From Litomosoides sigmodontis (lineage: Eukaryota; Nematoda; Chromadorea; Rhabditida; Onchocercidae), in assembly GCA_963070105.1 (NCBI GenBank), contig OY718803.1, forward strand, positions 1,141,501 through 1,205,500: a stretch of 64,000 nucleotides of DNA, in the 5' to 3' direction. Under the pieces are notes generated by a model. It saw only the letters and a list, made by a program, of their open reading frames with translations. It was not told where the DNA came from and did no database searches. The first letter of the stretch is position 1, and each line of letters begins with the position of its first letter. The translations under genes and the position numbers were made by a program. Below, in pieces: positions 25,506 to 39,400 of this stretch.

Positions 25506-28272
25506 TTAAGCTTTTCGTGTTAATGGTGCTTCTTTGTTTGAGCTTTCTTCCTGCTTTGATGTAGCATGAGAATCGGGTTCAGGAGTTTGTCTGCTACCGG
25601 CCTTTGTTTCATCTTTCTGACTTCCTTCCGATTTTCCAGAACTTTGTATTTTTGAACTTTCCGCTGACCTGTAAAATTACTTCCACTGGAATTAGTTTTC
25701 ATAATTAATGTGTGATTAGCATAGAAATACAAGGTGATCAATGTGTGTATGCATATGTATGTGAATATGATAATGAAAAGAGCAATACGTTATTTTTGTA
25801 TGATTTATCTGTTTCGATGTTTCTTGTGTCTTCTCACATTGGATACTCGACTCAACTGACGCTACCTGTGTCTTGCTTATTTGTGTCAACTTCTGAATTA
25901 ATTAATTACAAAAAAAAACGAAAAAAAACAATAGGAATGAAAGGTTAATTAGTTTAGGTTAATTAGAATTTAGCTACTATTTCGGTTTAGGTTAAGGACA
26001 TAATGAAAACAACTGTTGCATGAGATGATGACAAACGATATTTAGCTCTGTTCCTAGGGGTGGTGTGGTACTTTAAGAAGAGCAATTTGATAAGAAAATT
26101 TCATCTCATTCCTTACCTTCTTTTTTCTTTTAATGCTAACATTCCTGAACTATTGGTTAGAAATTGGAATTTATTTTATTGGAGTTAAATTTTCAGGAAG
26201 GGAGAAAGAAAAAAAAAACTCTCTTAATCATACCTGATTGTCATCTGTAGCTTCTTTTTCATCTGAAAAATTTTTGTTTAGAAGTGAAGACGACTGATAA
26301 AACATTTGATCGAATTGATAAATGGATGTATTTGGTTGTGTTTGTTTTCATTTGTGATACTTTTTTTTTCATCATTTGAATTTTAGGTTAATAGCGGAAA
26401 TGTAATTATAGTTTTGAAATTCTTACTTTTATCAATATTGGATTTGTTTGTTTGATTATTTTCACGTTCAAATTCAATTAATAACGTTTTTTCAACATTT
26501 GGTTTCTTAATTGCATGTTTTTTTTTAGAAAAAAAAGAATGATAATTGATATTATAATAATAGAGTATTCTCAAGCAAAAACGTTGTTATTGTTAAATCT
26601 TTCATAAATTTAAATTTAGCAAGGAGAAAATTATCTGAGAAATAGTTAGTAAAACGAGTAATTAAGGCTTTCATCCTTTTTCACTGAATGAAATCACTAT
26701 GAATCTTTCTGTTTCAAGCAAATTTAGAATGTCTTCTTTTTTTTCGTTTTTGAAAAATTTAATTTTTTCAATGTTTGTTTTTTCTTCTTTTTAAATACAA
26801 AAGAAGCATTACTGCATCTGCTGCATTTGATGGTTGTGATAGCTTTCCATCTTTCTCAATTTGCATCTTTTGTAAGCTCTGTACCTTCTTACTCTGTAAT
26901 TATTTGAAAATTTTTATAACAAAAAAATCTAAACAATCAAAAAGAACCGCTTTTTTAAAAAAACCATTTAAATAGTTATTTGATTTTCAAAACAAATGAA
27001 AACGATAAAATGAAAATGTATCCAATTGAAATGTTTGATTAACTATTTGTTAAGTAAACAATGGAAAAAAAATGTGGATTTCTTATGAAACTTTTTCTAT
27101 TTTTTCTAAATTAGCAAATTTAAAAAATTTTTTTATAGAAAAGCTATTATCGATGACAGCGTTGGTTATCGATGATGTTGCTCAATTATTCATTCTCGTT
27201 CTAAGACAAATTTGCTAAATGTTTGCAATTATGCGTTCTGATTGTAATCGAAATAGTTTGTTTCTTTTTAGGTGAATTCTTCGAATCAAATAATAGACGT
27301 CAAAAATGAAAAATATTTGGAGAAAAAAAAAAAGAAGGAAATTAATAAATTAAAAGCAAACTCACATCAATTTTTGTGTCAACTGAAAGTAGCAAACAAT
27401 TTGTGTTTGAATAATTTTTGCAGAGAAACGAAAATGAAATGAACGAAATTAGTCAAAATAATCGTTCACTTGAAATTAATCAAAGTAATTAATTGTTTAC
27501 TTGAAATTAGCTAAAATAACAAGGATTCGTTCTGGGAAAAGGTTATTTACTGATAATAATGTGGTTGCGATCTGAGCAGCTTATTGCAATGCATGTTCAG
27601 GTCTTATAGTGCGTTAATTAGTCTAAAGTGAGTCTTACAATCTTGTTGGATCACAGATTTATTTGCTACTGCGAGTGTTATCAGTGCTGAGAAATTCCTC
27701 GCAAATTATCATTTCATATGAAAAAGTGAAATTTGAGGATTAGCTTGAAAAATTATGCTCCAACAACTGGGCTGTTTCTTACGTTGTCGGGGATGTTTCG
27801 CAGGAGGAAGTTCAACTTATTGAAAATTTGAAAAAAACTTAAGATAGCATTAATTCAACTTAACTTTATTTTTGATAGTAAATAAAATTATTGCTCAAAT
27901 TGGGAATTAAATTATGTAAATTTAACAGCAGTGTTCATTCGAGCTCTGTGAAAGAAGTGTCACTTTTGGAACAATAACTAAATTCTTCCAAGTTAAAACT
28001 TTTCTTTTTTAAATTACTAAATTATGAATGTTGATAGATGGATGGAATTTCATTTCGTCATTGAGACGTGAACATGAACGTGACGGCAATCTTTAGTGAT
28101 TCATTGAAAATGAATTGAAAAGTGGGAGAGAGAGAGAGAGAGGGAGAGGAAGAGAGAAAAACGAACTGGTTGTTCCGAGCATTACGCTTTCTTCTGGTTC
28201 GGGCTTTTTCTTCGTCTTCTTCATACATGTTGCAATTGAAGCAAAAATAAGTAAGCTTGTAAATAACGCCTC
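25506..28272 (-). CDS. Hypothetical small single-pass membrane protein, 5' end unresolved
   Basis: Not recognised. Four candidate minus-strand exons join in phase: 28272-28186, 26893-26813, 26262-26234, 25668-25506 (stop TAA at 25508-25506). The first encodes a hydrophobic segment, EALFTSLLIFASIATC, followed directly by a basic/acidic stretch, MKKTKKKPEPEES. The rest is charged and low-complexity (SKKVQSLQKMQIEKDG; KSEGSQKDETKAGSRQTPEP). This is the shape of a small membrane-anchored protein with a disordered lysine/glutamate/serine tail. The initiating exon, upstream of an acceptor at 28273, was not found, so the model is partial. Alternative exons near 27366-27382 and 26430-26545 look exon-like but break the phase. 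Confidence 0.4.
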
Positions 28273-30337
28273 CTGAAATTCACCGCCGAATTCATTTTGA
28301 ACATTTCGAAGTTTTCTCCTATTTCATATCAGACATTTCAAAATTGAAAAAAAAAAGTTAAAAATCATCGTCTTGTCGAGGTAAATCAGCAAAAAAATAG
28401 TAATAATAATAATAACAAACAGGAATAATGAATAGTAATAAATAACAGCAAGTAATAAAAACAAATAATAATGGCAATTAGTAACAATAATAAACAAATG
28501 AATAAATAAACGAATGACGAATTACTGTTTAAACAATAATTTCAAATTTTTCGATCGATTAAATAAATAATTTCTAATATTTTCACGCTTTACAGTTAAA
28601 ATCCAACATACTTCCACAGTGAGAAAGATGTTTCATTTTTTATATGTCAAATTAAATTGCACTAAATGAGTGAAAAATTCCACGCTCCCTTAAATTCCCT
28701 TAACCTTTCTCAATTCACATAGCAAATTTCGTTTTCTAATTTATGTGCTATAAAATTGATTGAAAACTTTCACTTAACTAAACGAAATTTAATTGGTATT
28801 TTCACATGGGAAAATACATTTGTGTTGAAATTCGAATAATTGATTTTCAAAAAAAAAAGAAGAAAACTTAGTGAATGAAATTTCATACACAAAGTGTAAC
28901 ATTCTGAGAAAGCAATGAATAACTTTCAACAAGCATTGTTGAACAGAGACGATTTGTTGCCGCCTCCAAAGAATTATATTGAAAAATGATTGCGAATGAG
29001 TGAAAAATAACAATTTTTGTGTCACCAAATGTGATATGTAAATTTTTATTTGAAAAAAAATTTTAATTTTAAATATTACACATTTAGACAATAAACATTG
29101 CAAGTTTTGAGCAATCATTCATTGAATGATTGAAATTTACTTTTGGAATTTTTCTGTTTTTTTTTACACTTTTTTTGCTTTCTGTGATAGTTGGTGAGTG
29201 ATTTTAATTTGTTAAATTAATTTAGTGATCGTATTCAGGTGTGTTGCAAACTTTTATTTCTGAGTTTTATTTTTTTTTAATTTATTAATGCGATGAGATT
29301 TGGCAACAATTTACCGCCTGGAAAATTTCATATTCGATCAAATATTGTATAAAGTTAAAAGTTGTTTTTTTTTGTTTTTGTAGTGTACCGTCTGACGTGT
29401 AACGTGCACGTATCAGGCATATCGTTAGTCAAAGTGATGATAAGTGAACGTAAGAGATAAGACGAATGATAATGAAATATGATAGGTGAAGAAGGAAAGG
29501 TTAAATTTTGAAATTTATTGATAAATCCGCACTTCTCAACCTTTCCGATGATATCATCTCTAAATGAACTTCAAATATCGTTGTTGTCTAATCAAAAAGC
29601 AATGTTCACATTTCATTCGATCATTTCAGTTCTCATTTAACACTCTGATAAATATCCTCAACTAATCTAGCAGCAATCATCTGATTTCAAGTGTCTAATC
29701 GATTGATGTGGTTATTCGATGATTGATTAAGCTGCAGTGGTAAATGCAGTTATTATTTATGTTTACACTGTGAAAAACGTTGTGAAGTTAGCGTAAGTTT
29801 TTTAGCATTTAATTTTGTAGAGAAATTTATAGCATTAGCTTGAAGTAATAGTTTGGTTCAGTTTTTTTTTTTTTTTTTTTTTTTTAAATGATTGTAGATT
29901 CTGCTACAAATATCAAAGGAGTTAGTGTGCCGTAGGCGCAACTGTCAATTCATTTAGGATTTGATCTAGGAAAAGCGATAGTGAATCTCATGTTGCAAAA
30001 GAGACCCGATGACGTCCTCTCACCTGAAATAGACCAGTTGCATAGTTCACGGTTGACCGATCACTGTCCCTGTAATCAATATGGTCATCGCTAGCGAACA
30101 ACGATTTACCCCGGTAGTTGGTTAGAGTGCGTCATCGTCATAAGCACTGGGATTTCAGTTAGTAATGGGATATTTATCTATTGGTGAACTTTTGAACTGT
30201 CTGTGAACTTGCGAACTGCGATTCGTAGCATTACAGCATATCATTGTTTAAAGTCGTTTCGAGCACAATTACCCACTACCTGGATGATCTGTTTTTGGAA
30301 TTGCATCGAGTGATATCGGAAAATAAGTACGAGTACA
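28273..30337. other. Intergenic region upstream of alpha-catenin
   Basis: About 2.1 kb between the minus-strand small gene and alpha-catenin. It is AT-rich, with a long T run near 29861-29885. From about 29900 to 30330 the base composition is more balanced, the likely 5' UTR and promoter of alpha-catenin. The missing first exon of the small gene may also lie here. No other gene is supported. Confidence 0.5.
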
Positions 30338-33300
30338 ATGGGCTCAGTGGAAAATCCATATGTACATATATATAAAGAAGAGGTGAATACTGATCAAGTG
30401 AGGAACACAACTGTTCTGCGGTTCATTTCATCTCTGATACGAGAGGTAATTATTATTGTTTTGTCCCCTGAGGTGATTATTATTGTTTTGTCCACTTAAG
30501 GTCAAATGTACAGCAGTTTACACTAGTTTATCATGAATGCATACATTGAGAAGATATGAAGATCACTTTGTCTTGCTCATTAGTGATTGATATTTGAGCG
30601 ATTCCTTTAATTGTCAATTCTCAGTAGTTATTCGATTAGCTCATAAACATCTGTAGCATGCTTGAGTACTTTTAATTAACTGTTAAAAAAAAGTGCTATA
30701 TTATACTGTTGAATAAGAGTTACCGAGCGTTGTGCGTATTAATTTTAGATTTGTATAGTTGCACGACTAAAATTTCATATCATATCATTGACCAATCACT
30801 GTTATAGATGACAAGTTTAACCAATCTAGTCAGTGAGAAATCTATAGAACTCATGGGAAAGGATGGCAGTGCACTGATGAATTCTGTCGAACAAAGATTA
30901 AATGAGGTTATTGAAAAGGGGTACTTTTTTATTGAGCGTTGGCCAGATGATTTTGGAAATATTGAACTGCGGGATAAAATGCATGAAGCTGTAAGAAGCG
31001 TGGAGCGTGCTGGTGAGTTAAATATTTATTACGAATGGCGAAAGGAAATGATAAAGGTTATTTGAAAATTCATGAAAATTAAATTTCTTCTGCGTCATAC
31101 TGTGGAACTTGATGTTGTAATGATGAAAGGTAAGTACTTCGATAAATATATGAAGGCTTTCTTCAAAGTTTATCAAAGAAAAAAAAAGCAAATGAAACTA
31201 AAATTCGCTTCTAAGACGCAGGTTTTAACATTTTGAAATGGGATGTGAAGGATATTTGATGCATTTTTGCTATCTTTATTGAGAAATAAGCACTTCATGT
31301 AACCGTTCGGATATGTGTGGTACAGGTGATGAAATTTTACGTCATCGATTCAGGTGACGTAATGGTTGAAAGAGGACGCATCTTTGTAGAGCAAACGAGT
31401 AGTACAAGTTTGCGTGCAGATACAATACGAGCAAGTCGAATACTACTAAATGCAGTAGCACGAATGGTTATTATTGCTGATGTGATAGATGTACGTCTAC
31501 TGATTTTTGAAATTGGCAAGGTATGGATCTAATTTTTTTGCTAAATTAAATGTTGCTCCTAGGAGACTGATTCGGAAGGCTTTAATTTTCTTTATTTTCA
31601 AACCAAATTTCAGTTTTTCTGTTTCTGTAACCGTATTCTTATGTTAGGGATGACGGTACAGCAGTCAATATTCTCTCGTAGCAAATAGTGCACCGTAACA
31701 TAGACTATGCATTTTGATAAGGAATAAATAATTGAAATGAACATAAATCACGTAAAATATTTCAAAAAAGGAAGTAGTTGTCTTGTATGGAGTTTTTTCT
31801 GGATGAGAGAAATTTTGTCAGGATCATAATGTAGAAATTAAGTGCTACACTTAAAAAGATGTAAATGGGAATGCATTTTGCTGTCTGGCTTTTAGATCCT
31901 TGACTTCTCGGTTTAAAAGACTTCCTTTACTTTAAGGTTCGAGCAGCAGCCGATTGTATGAATCAGGCTGGTTCAGAACAGGAGTTGAAGAATGCATTTC
32001 AATGGTATAAAGGTTCCGTGATTTATTTTGATCCAAGTATTAAACAGCGTATCTTGGAGACACGAGATCCAGCAGAGCAAGATGATCTAAAAGCAGCTGT
32101 AGCGTGGCTTAAATTCAACAGTATGATATTGTATACTTCTACCATGGTAATTGATACTTTGATGGTTTTAAGTTTCGTTGATTACGTCGATTATTTGCCC
32201 TATTGAGAAATTGAGATTGCATAATTACCGTGTGTGATGCCGTAATAAAATTCGAACATTGAATATAAGCAAAATTTCAGATATGTTGTAAAATTCTAAT
32301 GTATTAATTACTACTTCAGGCATATATATTCCATCCAGAAGTGGATCAAGTGCGTTTAAATCGTGATTATGCATACGCGCAAATATTGTCAGCTATACAA
32401 GCTATAGTAGATGTCTTGCGAGGTGCATCTAACAAAGATGTGTGTCTATCACATTACGGTCGTGTTGGTGATCTTGTGCAGCAGCTTGATCATTTTCAGG
32501 TTCGTTTTCTGTAAGCCGAAATTCCATGCTGAGGAATTAAAGTTATTTTGCTTTAATATCTTTTTCAATTTTTTTTTCAGGCTCGAGCGTATATGGAACC
32601 GAACTCTTATAAAGATCATTTGCATCATCCAGAACTTGAAGGTCTCTTGGAAAAGATTGTAAGTGGTGTAGCCGCAATTGCAGATTCAGAAAACACCAGG
32701 GATGAAAGAAAGAAAAGAATTGTTGATGAATGCAATAATTTGCGACAAGCACTGCAAGATTTGCTCGGCGAATACGAAAGAAATGTTAACATTAATTCTA
32801 TTTCCACCATGACAATGTTTCTACTACATTTTTTTAAAGAAATCAAGATGCAGCACTCAAAAATAAAACAAAGAATTGAATTGAGTAACATGACCATCTC
32901 TCTAGTGTGGGCATGCTGAACCATCGGAAGATTTGGATTTAGCGATGGTACATTTGGGACGTAAAGTGAAAGATTTGCGGCGACATTTGCGACGTGCTAT
33001 TGTAGATCATGTAAGCGATGCCTTTTTGGATACCCTTACTCCTCTAATGATGCTTATTGAGAATGCTCAAAGACACGACGAAAGAGGTACTACTGAAAGT
33101 GGAAGAATGTTCCAGCAGCATGCGAATAAACTTTTGGAGGTGCGTTTTACTGTTTAAAATAAATATTTACATTGGTGTTCAATGATTTCTTTTTTTAACG
33201 GCATTTCAATATATAGTTAGAACACTTAAGGCAGCAGAGCTGGTATGCGTAATGAGTAGTAATGAAGATGGTATTCGTGTTATTCGATATACTGCTTCAA

Positions 33301-36300
33301 TTATTCATAAACTTGCTCCTCAGGTATTTTTTCTTTTTTGTTACTCTCGCTTTTATTTAGTATCTTTTTTACAGTTTTTCATTGTTCTTGAGCTATAAGT
33401 ACGATTTATCTAGCTGGAGGATGGATGGGCCTATCATGATCTTTTGCTTTTGTTAAGCTTATTTAATATATGTGTATATATGTGTTATCTTTTCTGTAGC
33501 TGTAGAAGTGGAAATTTCTATGCATATTTTACAATATATATTATATGTCATGATGTAATGTAAAAGTCACTTGTTATACAGCAATGGATAGCGTTGTTTA
33601 TTTTGCAGGTAGTTAACGCCGCTTATTTGCTAAGTGTGAGAGACAGCCAGGTGGCAAGGGATAATATGGACGCTTTTAAAAATGCGTGGACCGAGAAGGT
33701 AGAAAACGCTTCTTGAAATGCTTTGTTGTAGTATTTCTGGTTTGTGATATTTGTTGACTACTGCACAACTATAAACTACAAAGTTGGAGTTACTTAATTC
33801 AGGTGAAGCTGCTGACGATGGCCGTTGACACGGTAATAACAGTAGATGACTTTTTGGCGGTCAGTGAAGCCCATATTATTGAAGATGTCAAAAGCGGCAT
33901 TCAGGTTTATTTGTAAAGTACTTCCCTTTGGAGCTGTTAGTATGTTTAATTAATGATAATATATGATCAGGGCTGGATGTGATAATTGATCCTATAAAAA
34001 AAGCCCCTGTAAATTGTAGGCTGTTATCAATGGAGATGGCTACTTACTTGATCGGTCGGCAGGTGGTATTCGTGGACGTTCTTTACGTGTTTGCAACGTG
34101 GTCGACTCCGAAATGGACTTAGTTGCGGCCAGTTCGTATAAAGATCGTATTCAAATGGCAACTAAAGTACTGAGGGATGATGGTAAGTCTTACGCTATAA
34201 ATTACAGACGAAGCAGTATTGCTATTTATTATATTATTGGTGATAATAATAAATATAATAATAGTGACAGCAAACATATGCTTGTTCTAGTGATTAATCA
34301 GTTTTCTAATCGAGCGGAGAGAGTGGTAAACAAATTGGAGAACGAAGCAGCAGAAGGAAATGGTGGTGAGAATAGAGATTATGCCGCTGATGTAGACGAG
34401 TTTATCGAGGCTAGTGAATTGGTTCATAATGCAGTGAAAGAAATAAGGAATGCATTGTTGCTGAATCGGAATCCGGAAGATGTTGATTCAGACAACGAGT
34501 ATGAAGAAGGTATGAAGTCTGATGCAGTTTATAGAATGAAGAGTAGGTCCTCTTTTCTCATCATTTACTATTTTGATGGTAATAATAGAATAATTATAGT
34601 TAAAATGAGCTTGTTCCAGACGCTGCAACAAACTGTCCAGATTCAAGAAATCAAGCAGCTGACATTGAAAATGAACAAAAAATGATGCGGCAATTACCAG
34701 AAGAAGAAAAACGAAAAATCCAAGAACAAATTGATGTTTTCAAGGCTTGGCTTTCCTATTCATGTTTCTTATGTGAAAGTAATCACTATAGTCACTTTCA
34801 GATTTTTTAGGTATAAAGGGAAATACAGTGTTTATTTTAGATAACGCAAAGCAAATTTGAAAGAGAAGTAGCGAAATGGGACGAAACTGGGAATGACATT
34901 ATCGTGCTAGCGAAACATATGTGTATGATTATGATGAATATGACTGACTTTACCAGGTTTGTTCTTTTTGCGATATTTGGTTACTAATTGTATGCACACA
35001 GGTAGTAAGTAATCCTGGTGGATTACTTTAAAGATCACTTTCCTCTCTCCGCATTTTAAATAGTCTAACTGAGATTTCATGACAATGGAATGAAATAAGA
35101 TTGAATTTTCAGATTAAGTTGTTTGTTAGATATTATAGTTAAGTTGAACGAAACATAATCAATTAATGAAATTTTTAAGGCAATAAATGAAGTGCTTAAT
35201 TCATCGAATCTTTTCCAAAGAGTGGAATGATTAGAAGTGCTGCGTTGGTGCTTTGGGTACTTGATGAGTATTTTTCAATTTAAGATGTGAATTACAGAGG
35301 TCGTGGACCTTTAAAGACCACAATGGATGTTATCAAAGCAGCACAGGAAATTTCCGATGCTGGTGCTAAACTAAATTCTTTGGCTAAACAAATTGGTGAT
35401 GAAAGTGTGGAAAGTGAAACAAAAAAAGATCTTTTTGCATATTTGCAAAGAATAACTCTGTACTGCCAACAACTCAATATAACAAGCAGAGTATGCCTTG
35501 GTTATTAAATCACTTATTAAAGCGATATGGATTAGAACCGTAATAACTAATGCATTGCGAGATGCTGATGAGAAACTACTTTTTTAACTTTTCGTCGAAA
35601 ATGTGGATAGAAATAAAGTTTCGTTGTTCTGAAAACAACTTTAGAAGGACAGCGATATAAAAATTTATACTTGTTTATCATTTTTCTAGATTTCTGTTGC
35701 TTCATCTGCTTTTAAAATGCATTTTTGTAGAAACTTATAGGTGAAAGCAGATGTGCAACAAGTTGGTAACGAACTGGTTGTCAGCGGACTTGAATCAGCA
35801 ATGTCTCTCATTCAAACCGCTAGAAATCTTCTCAATGCTGTTGTGTTAACAGTGAAAGCTGCATACATTGCAAGCACAAAGGTATTTTTTTTTATACGAT
35901 TTATTTAACTGGGTTGCAATACTATAGAACGCAGTATTATTCCGCCTGAACTGTTTCTTCAAAAAATTGGGCTCAGCTCTCCTGTGTACCTGCTTTTCTT
36001 GTCCTTTCCAGTATACAAGTAATCTCCAAAAGACTGATGAAATTTTCATAGTATGCATAATAGCATTTAGGAAATGAAAAAGCTAATCAATCAAAATGAT
36101 GATAACCCAGTTATGTTGCTTTGCAAAATCTTTTAACATCAGTTTGTTGCAGCTATTCATTATGAAATATAGTTAATGCGACAACCTAATTATGTGAAAA
36201 AGACAAGTTTATATTTCAGTATCGACGCAAAAATACGGCAGCACCATCATTGGTTGAGTGGAAAATGGCGCCACCACAAAAGCAACCGCTTGTTAGGGTT

Positions 36301-36402
36301 TGCAATAAACCTCATGGAATCGTGCGTAGAGCCTCTGAGAAACGTCCTATGCCACCAATCAAAGCACTTGCACAGTTCCGAGCTGCTAATACTAATGATT
36401 GA
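30338..36402 (+). CDS. hmp-1: Alpha-catenin
   Basis: Links cadherin-beta-catenin complexes to F-actin at adherens junctions. Exons: 30338-30445, 30808-31012, 31354-31520, 31937-32146, 32320-32499, 32581-32784, 32906-33139, 33231-33323, 33609-33698, 33803-33904, 34020-34182, 34291-34509, 34620-34735, 34841-34956, 35298-35490, 35741-35881, 36220-36402. They join in phase to 908 codons (907 residues; human alphaE-catenin is 906). Family landmarks: LLNAVARMVIIADVIDV (VH1 region), ECNNLRQALQDLLGEYE, LRRAIVDHVSDAFLDT, TVDDFLAVSEAHIIEDV, DVDEFIEASELVHNAVKEIR, WDETGNDIIVLAKHMCMIMM, LFAYLQRITLYCQQLNI and VVSGLESAMSLIQTARNLLN. The last two belong to the C-terminal actin-binding vinculin-homology domain. 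The N-terminus (VRNTTVLRFISSLIREMTSL) aligns with the vertebrate start. The acceptor at 33230 (CTTAAG) and the donor at 34736 (GAT then GTTTTC) are non-ideal but keep the family frame. Confidence 0.95.
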
Positions 36403-39400
36403 AAGTTTCTGTGGTTTACTTTTTCTACGCATATTGTTTGTGTATATTAGTTTTACTAATCGTTGGTTTCTTTTTCCTTTTGCAATACCCATTTCTTTCA
36501 TAGTCGTAATTTTGTTTCTGCTACCGTATTATCCGCCATGATCATATCGTACCATTAAAGAATGTTGCTCGAGGGAAAGTCTTTTAATCTACCCGATACC
36601 TTTTATGAATAATTCATGGTACATTTAAAAAGGAACCGGGGTGAAAATTAGAAATTGATTTATTTAGTCAGAATTGTCAGTACTTCCTTCCCTTTTTTTT
36701 TCTTTGGAACTGTAAAATTAAGTAATTTTTGTTTATTGCCTTAAAAAGCTGTGTTTCACACATGAATTTAATCACAGGAATATTGTCTTACTGCAGTTAC
36801 GATTTATTTGTTAGCTTCAATCTATCAGTGTGCTGTTAACATTACCATCATTATCACTGTCATTGCAATTGCTTTTAGTGTTGTTTCTGGTGCTACATTA
36901 TAGCTTATCTATTTGAGCTTTTCTCTGGAAAGATTAAGCTTGCGATAACTCTTACAATTCATCACCATCGTAAAGGAAGAAATTATCTTGCTGTTTTTTT
37001 TTTTATTGTTAGTGTTATAGAATCATTCCTGTATTTTCACACAATGTACTTAAATAATCAGATAAGCGCACACTTGTTATTATGAATAAATTATTGTGGG
37101 GAAAGTTTTTCAGCAGTGACATTCCAATATAATATTTCAGTCATAAACGATGATTTTAACATTTCAGGAATGTTATACTTTACGATTGTAAATGGTATTC
37201 CATGTAGTATCTAAGTCGTTTATGTTAGTTTGGGAACTCATGTGGAATACACTTGTGATGTTTAATAATAATTTTCCTATAACATACGATTTTACTTTCC
37301 TCTTATAAAAGTTTTAAATTGTGGTACCAGTAACGGAGATGTGCTATACACTTCAATTTATCGATATTACAACTTATCGTCTATTACTAAATATAGCTTA
37401 TGGTCGTTGTTGCAATTTGTTTTATCTGAATCAGATTTTTTATCATTTTTTTCTCCAGTGGTTAAATTCAATTCCGTTTACTACATTTCCTACATACAGT
37501 ATATCATACAGCTGTAAAATTATCCTTGCTCTATACCGATGTGAAATTATTGTTGAAATTTCCCTAACATTTAAGTTTTATCAATAATTAATTTCTATCA
37601 GGATGTGGTTACTCTACATCGTCAAATTTATTATTAGAAAAATCAATTTCAGTCAATTTAACTCGAATACTTCTATCTTGTTATAAGTCATAAAAAAATT
37701 TAAAACAGTTTGCTACTGCAATAGTAGAAGTTATTGATGAAATGAATGAATGAAATCTTTTAAAAAGCCCGAACCAAACTCTCCCTTTGTTTATTTCAAC
37801 ACTATCCCTTTTTCATTATTGTATCGTACGTTTATTGTATCATACGTAAACGCGACGATTACATAATGAATACAATAGGATATCACGTAAGTATATCCAT
37901 ACACGCACGCATCCATATCCATGTGTGCATAGATGTAAACAGACATAGGCAGCAAGTTATTTGCTAATTTTAGCATTAGTAATCGACACGAAATGTGGTG
38001 TATCCTGCGGCACATTTGAAGATTTATGTCACTGTTATCCTAATTGACAAACAGGTGGGTGGGTGTTTCTAAAACAGTATGCGCACTTGTATATATTCAA
38101 CAATTAACAATTATCAATATAGTATGCACGTGTGTGTGCGTATATACAACGATTAACAATTATTAATTGTTTCATTTTATTTGTCCTTCTTATTATCAAT
38201 AATATACGTTTACTTTTTTTTTTAATTTTGAAAAAAATAGAAAATGATAAATTGATAATATCTCAAGTTTAACATTAAATTACCATAAAATATTTATTTG
38301 AAGGATTATTTTATGCATAAATTAGAAATGAAATGAAAATTCCTTCATGCAATTACTTCGTTCGCGTGGAAATTAAGATGAGATAAACTTTGAAATGAAA
38401 TTTCTCAATGAATAGAAGAATGAAGAATGATTGTTGTAAAAAATTAATTATAATAAATTCTACAATCTATGAATGTAATTATATAAATTAAATATGATAG
38501 CTATCAATTTCTTTTCTTGTTTAGTACAAATAGTTTTCAAAGGAAAAAATTCCTTTACCAAAAAAATATTATAAATAAATTTCGGATTAATCATTTTTTT
38601 TTCAAAAAAACGCCAGCGAAAAGCAGTCCCTGATATTTCAAACAAATGAAATAGAAAAGAATTGATTAAAAAAACAGAAATGATATGCGAGAAATTAGAA
38701 AATGCTAAATATTCTTTTCTTTCTTCCATCGTTTTCTCCTTACTAAAATTAAAATTTTTCACAAATTACAACTGAGTTGGAAAATTCTAACTGAATTGGA
38801 ATTTGTTCATGATTGAAATCTACTTTTTTTTATATTCACTCTCTTTGTGCTCTTGCCAACTTCTCTTTTTTCCTTCTATTTTGTCAATTCTTGTCGCTAA
38901 AAATATCCAACAGGAATTTTTCTTATTTTTTTTTTAAAATTAAATTTATAGGCTGAAAAAGCAAATTTTCTTTTCTTTCATTTTGCAAAAGTGTTATTTG
39001 CGTATGTTCAATGAAAGTGTTTTCGGACATTTCACTTCATTTTTTTTTCCATTTCCACACCTGCCTCTCCACTTTCTCATTTAATCATTTAGTTAATCAT
39101 TTCATTTTAATCTAGGAAACAAGTTATGAAAGTGTTCGCTTTCTTTTTTTTTTTGTTAAGCGATGATAATTTACTTCAAGAATTGTTTTTTTTCCTGAAA
39201 ATTACAATTTTTCCAGCGCAAATTCACTTTTATCGATAACCTCATTTTTTTTTCTTTGTTTTCTTTTGCGCTTATCTTTGTGAAGCAAATTTAATGTGTA
39301 ATGAGAATTACATATGAGTGAAGCAGAATAAAGCTAAAAGAGATTTTTCTCAAAGATTAAATTACAAAAAAAAAAAGAAAGAAGAAAATGAATTGCATTT

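Noticed and set aside
26383..26574. Lysine-rich minus-strand frame (KKPNVEKTLLIEFERENNQ)
   Set aside because: It has a good donor but no convincing acceptor, and including it breaks the phase of the flanking exons of the small gene.
27366..27382. Possible 17-nt microexon on the minus strand
   Set aside because: Splice sites look good, but it shifts the frame of the next exon relative to the membrane-segment exon.
36176..36541. Independent + strand open frame overlapping the alpha-catenin 3' exon
   Set aside because: It is an out-of-frame shadow; the family C-terminus is read in another frame ending at 36402.
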